The translations under genes were made by a program, and so were the position numbers. Below are positions 62,315 to 64,000 of a stretch of DNA of 64,000 nt, piece by piece. The notes under the pieces are model-generated. The model was given only the letters and a program-made list of their open reading frames with translations. It did no database searches and was not told the origin of the DNA. The stretch comes from Acidovorax sp. NB1 (GTDB lineage Bacteria > Pseudomonadota > Gammaproteobacteria > Burkholderiales > Burkholderiaceae_C), in the NCBI RefSeq assembly GCF_005405905.1, contig NZ_BJHU01000035.1, positions 124,001 through 188,000 on the forward strand, read 5' to 3'. Positions within the stretch are counted from its first letter, which is position 1, and each line of letters opens with the position of its first letter.

Positions 62315-62766
62315 TCGGCCGCTCCTGCCGCCTTGGGCCAGACGCCCATGGCTTGAATTCGACGCTGGGTGTCGGCCACCCATGCGGGTTCAATGAGGCG
62401 GCGGGCCTCCTTGCTGAACAGCGCGCCCTGGTCGAAAAGGGAATGGCACCCGCGCTGCCCTGGGCGGTCGGCACACAGCGGGAAGGTCTGCAGGTCGCAG
62501 GCCTTGAGGGCCATGCCCTTCCCAGTGTTGGCGTGCGCTGCCTGGCTGTGGCCCCAGATGCCGCAGTGCTTGCAGGGCAGCTGGGCAACCAGGCGCAGGT
62601 AAGCCTTGCAGCGGATGGGCTCCTCCTTCGGCACAGGGGCTGGGGCGGTGGCCACCGGCTGCGGCGCGCGGAACGCCCCGGGTGTAACGGTGGGCATGCT
62701 GCGCACGCGGTCTGGGTCGCGCTGCTCGCGGCGGGGCGCGCGGGGGCGGAAGCCGGTGCGCTTCAT
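62311..62766 (-). CDS. HNH-type phage protein of the nin region
   Basis: 151-residue basic protein: Pro/Arg-rich N-terminal part, then a Cys/His-rich region (LPCKHCGIWGHSQAAHAN, LCADRPGQRGCHSLFDQ) with the look of an HNH/treble-clef nuclease, as in NinG- or DUF968-type recombination proteins. Located between NinB and the Q-like gene, where lambda has ninG. Assignment tentative. Confidence 0.65.
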   Translation of the reverse strand: MKRTGFRPRAPRREQRDPDRVRSMPTVTPGAFRAPQPVATAPAPVPKEEPIRCKAYLRLVAQLPCKHCGIWGHSQAAHANTGKGMALKACDLQTFPLCADRPGQRGCHSLFDQGALFSKEARRLIEPAWVADTQRRIQAMGVWPKAAGAAE

Positions 62767-63263
62767 GGCTGCACCCCACCGATGATTTCCCCCGTGTCAG
62801 GGTCCACCTGCATGCCCTCCCACTGCTGGTAGGTGGCCGGGAACGTCACCCCCAACTCGGTCGCGGCGAAGGCGCTCACCCGGTCGATCAGCTGGCTGTA
62901 TCCCTTCACACCCAGGTCTTCGGTGCTCACGCGCTGGCGGCGGCGCACTTTCTTGCCCGTGAGTGGGTTCTTGGTGGTCACGGTCTTGTGGCCCAGGTAC
63001 TCGGCGCGGAAGTGTTCCTTCCACACCGCCAGTGGGTACTGCTGGCCGTTGGGCCGGGCCTGGTCCGCGATGGCCTTGAGCACCACGCCGTGGTAGTACC
63101 GGCGCTGGCGGTCGGTCTTGGCGTCTTCGTGGAGCCGGACCTCGACGTGCAGCCGGTGGCCTGCGGCCCACATGGACTTGCACCAGGGCGCGAGCACGTT
63201 CTTGAAGTGCTGGCCAGCCTGCACGGGTTCGTTCCAGGCGGCGGAGATTGCAAGGTCAGCCAT
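62763..63263 (-). CDS. ninB: NinB-type recombination protein
   Basis: 166-residue protein of the NinB (lambda Orf) family, a single-strand-binding accessory of phage recombination. Blocks: HVEVRLHEDAKTDRQRRYYHG, IADQARPNGQQYPLAVWKEHFRAEYLG, STEDLGVKGYSQLIDRV. Start at 63,263 just inside the end of the rusA gene. Confidence 0.9.
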   Translation of the reverse strand: MADLAISAAWNEPVQAGQHFKNVLAPWCKSMWAAGHRLHVEVRLHEDAKTDRQRRYYHGVVLKAIADQARPNGQQYPLAVWKEHFRAEYLGHKTVTTKNPLTGKKVRRRQRVSTEDLGVKGYSQLIDRVSAFAATELGVTFPATYQQWEGMQVDPDTGEIIGGVQP

Positions 63264-63612
63264 GACGCACCTCCACCCGGACCATGCCGCCCACCTCATC
63301 CGCCTTGGCGATGGCTAGGGACCAGTGCTTGTCATCCACACCCAGCACGTCGGCCAGCCCATCCAGGCCGGACTTCATGCGGGCGAGCAGGTTGTCCAGG
63401 TCGTAGGCCCGGCGCGTTGGCGGCACGAACACCAGGGAGACATGCAGCTTCTTGGCCTCGGTGCGGGCCGCGCCCTGTTGGCGGGCGGTGATGTAGCAGG
63501 CGTGGCGGTAGGCCTTCTTGGCGCGCGAGAGTGCGGACCAGTGCTGGCGCGCGTTTGGGCTCAGCTCCTTGGGAGGCCATGGCAGGGTCAAAATCAGTGC
63601 GTCGTGTCTCAC
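63256..63612 (-). CDS. rusA: RusA family Holliday junction resolvase
   Basis: 118-residue endonuclease that resolves Holliday junctions. The RusA fold is recognised by PWPPKELSPNARQHWSALSRAKK and the catalytic acidic block RRAYDLDNLLARMKSGLDGLADVLGVDD, with its conserved Asp residues. It overlaps ninB by 8 nt. Confidence 0.92.
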   Translation of the reverse strand: MRHDALILTLPWPPKELSPNARQHWSALSRAKKAYRHACYITARQQGAARTEAKKLHVSLVFVPPTRRAYDLDNLLARMKSGLDGLADVLGVDDKHWSLAIAKADEVGGMVRVEVRHG

Positions 63613-63711
63613 AGCTACCTCTAAAAAACTGAGTCATTCACCCAGTGGCCCCCTACCCCACAGAGTGGGGATCGGAGGGTGTTCCACCGGGCGGCATTCA
63701 CCACCTTGCGG

Positions 63712-63924
63712 TCAGCAACCAGATCCAGCGCGGGTGTTTCGTTCATTCGCTGCATCCCTCAGGTGTTGCTTCAATAGGCCCCTGCCGGATTCGTCGGGAG
63801 TTGCACCCTTGCCTTGCGGCTTACCGGTAACGTTTTCTGCCGGGGATCGCTGCCCCTGTGTTTTCTTCCGCGCAGCCCATGCAGGCTCTTGGTTTTTGGC
63901 CCGGAGTGCCGTGGTGTTCTTCAC
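63712..63924 (-). CDS. Small basic phage protein, unknown
   Basis: 70-residue Lys/Arg/Gln-rich protein (RAKNQEPAWAARKKTQGQRSP) with no family recognised. It starts with GTG, which overlaps the TGA of an upstream gene (GTGA), supporting a real, coupled gene in spite of the plain composition. Confidence 0.45.
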   Translation of the reverse strand: MKNTTALRAKNQEPAWAARKKTQGQRSPAENVTGKPQGKGATPDESGRGLLKQHLRDAANERNTRAGSGC

Positions 63925-63998
63925 GTCACGTAGCGCGCCTTCGCCTGTATCTGCCGCTCAATGCGGCGATGGGCTGATACCCCCCACTCGGCAAGCGC
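63921..63998 (-). CDS. C-terminal end of a phage gene cut by window edge
   Basis: The last 25 codons of a leftward reading frame, ALAEWGVSAHRRIERQIQAK and ARYVT then TGA, enter from the right edge. The helical, basic character and coupling to the next gene suggest a phage replication-region protein, but too little is visible to name it. Confidence 0.5.
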   Translation of the reverse strand, partial: ALAEWGVSAHRRIERQIQAKARYVT

Positions 63999-64000
63999 AT

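Overview
The window is GC-rich DNA whose gene content points to a betaproteobacterium of the Comamonadaceae (Acidovorax-like). That assignment rests on familiar families (DUF1631, TAXI binding protein with a C-terminal membrane anchor, copper genes) and on a short repeat I recall from that family; it was not tested by a search. Two parts meet near 33,111: ordinary chromosome on the left, and a prophage on the right that runs off the window.

Chromosome (1-33,110). A metal-handling region comes first: a truncated CDF cation transporter, a protein fusing an SRPBCC-like half to DUF3703, and a YitT membrane protein. A large Cache-HAMP-PAS-GGDEF-EAL protein follows, divergent from a seven-gene periplasmic copper operon (two His-rich secreted proteins, TolC-type lipoprotein, Tat-exported multicopper oxidase, cupredoxin, DUF411, CusF-like). 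Then come a P1-family self-processing hydrolase, an MSAD-like tautomerase divergent from a LysR regulator, a chemoreceptor, a CSS-motif EAL protein, a DUF3011-ricin lectin, an EF-hand protein, a TAXI protein, DUF1631, EttA, RhlE with an overlapping Rossmann-fold gene, an EEP-family enzyme, an M14 lipoprotein peptidase and a YbaL-type antiporter. Three copies of a ~62-nt repeat lie here; one encodes the cupredoxin signal peptide.

Prophage (33,111 to beyond 64,000). The left junction is the 5' half of a tRNA-Arg(TCT). All phage genes run leftward, so in transcription order from the right: RusA, NinB, an HNH-type protein, a small zinc ribbon, a candidate Q-like late antiterminator, an odd tRNA-like element, small early or late proteins, terminase small (DUF2280) and large subunits, DUF4055 portal, MuF-type head protein, scaffold, P22-type major capsid, connector proteins, tail terminator, tail tube, tail chaperones G/GT with a -1 frameshift signal, tape measure, tail tip and fibre proteins, holin candidate, SAR-type endolysin and overlapping spanins. 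This is the layout of a long-tailed siphovirus carrying a P22-type coat protein. No integrase or repressor is visible; they should lie to the right.

Accessory genes interrupt the late operon: a lipoprotein, a three-gene lower-GC cassette between GT and the tape measure, a Rha regulator, two related homing endonucleases and a small low-GC gene. Most are followed by an intrinsic terminator, sometimes two. About ten such hairpins punctuate the late operon, which fits independently expressed morons read through by an antiterminator during lytic growth. The best candidates for something undescribed are the three-gene cassette, the 128-nt tRNA-like element, the leader on the capsid protein, and the repeat-derived signal peptide.
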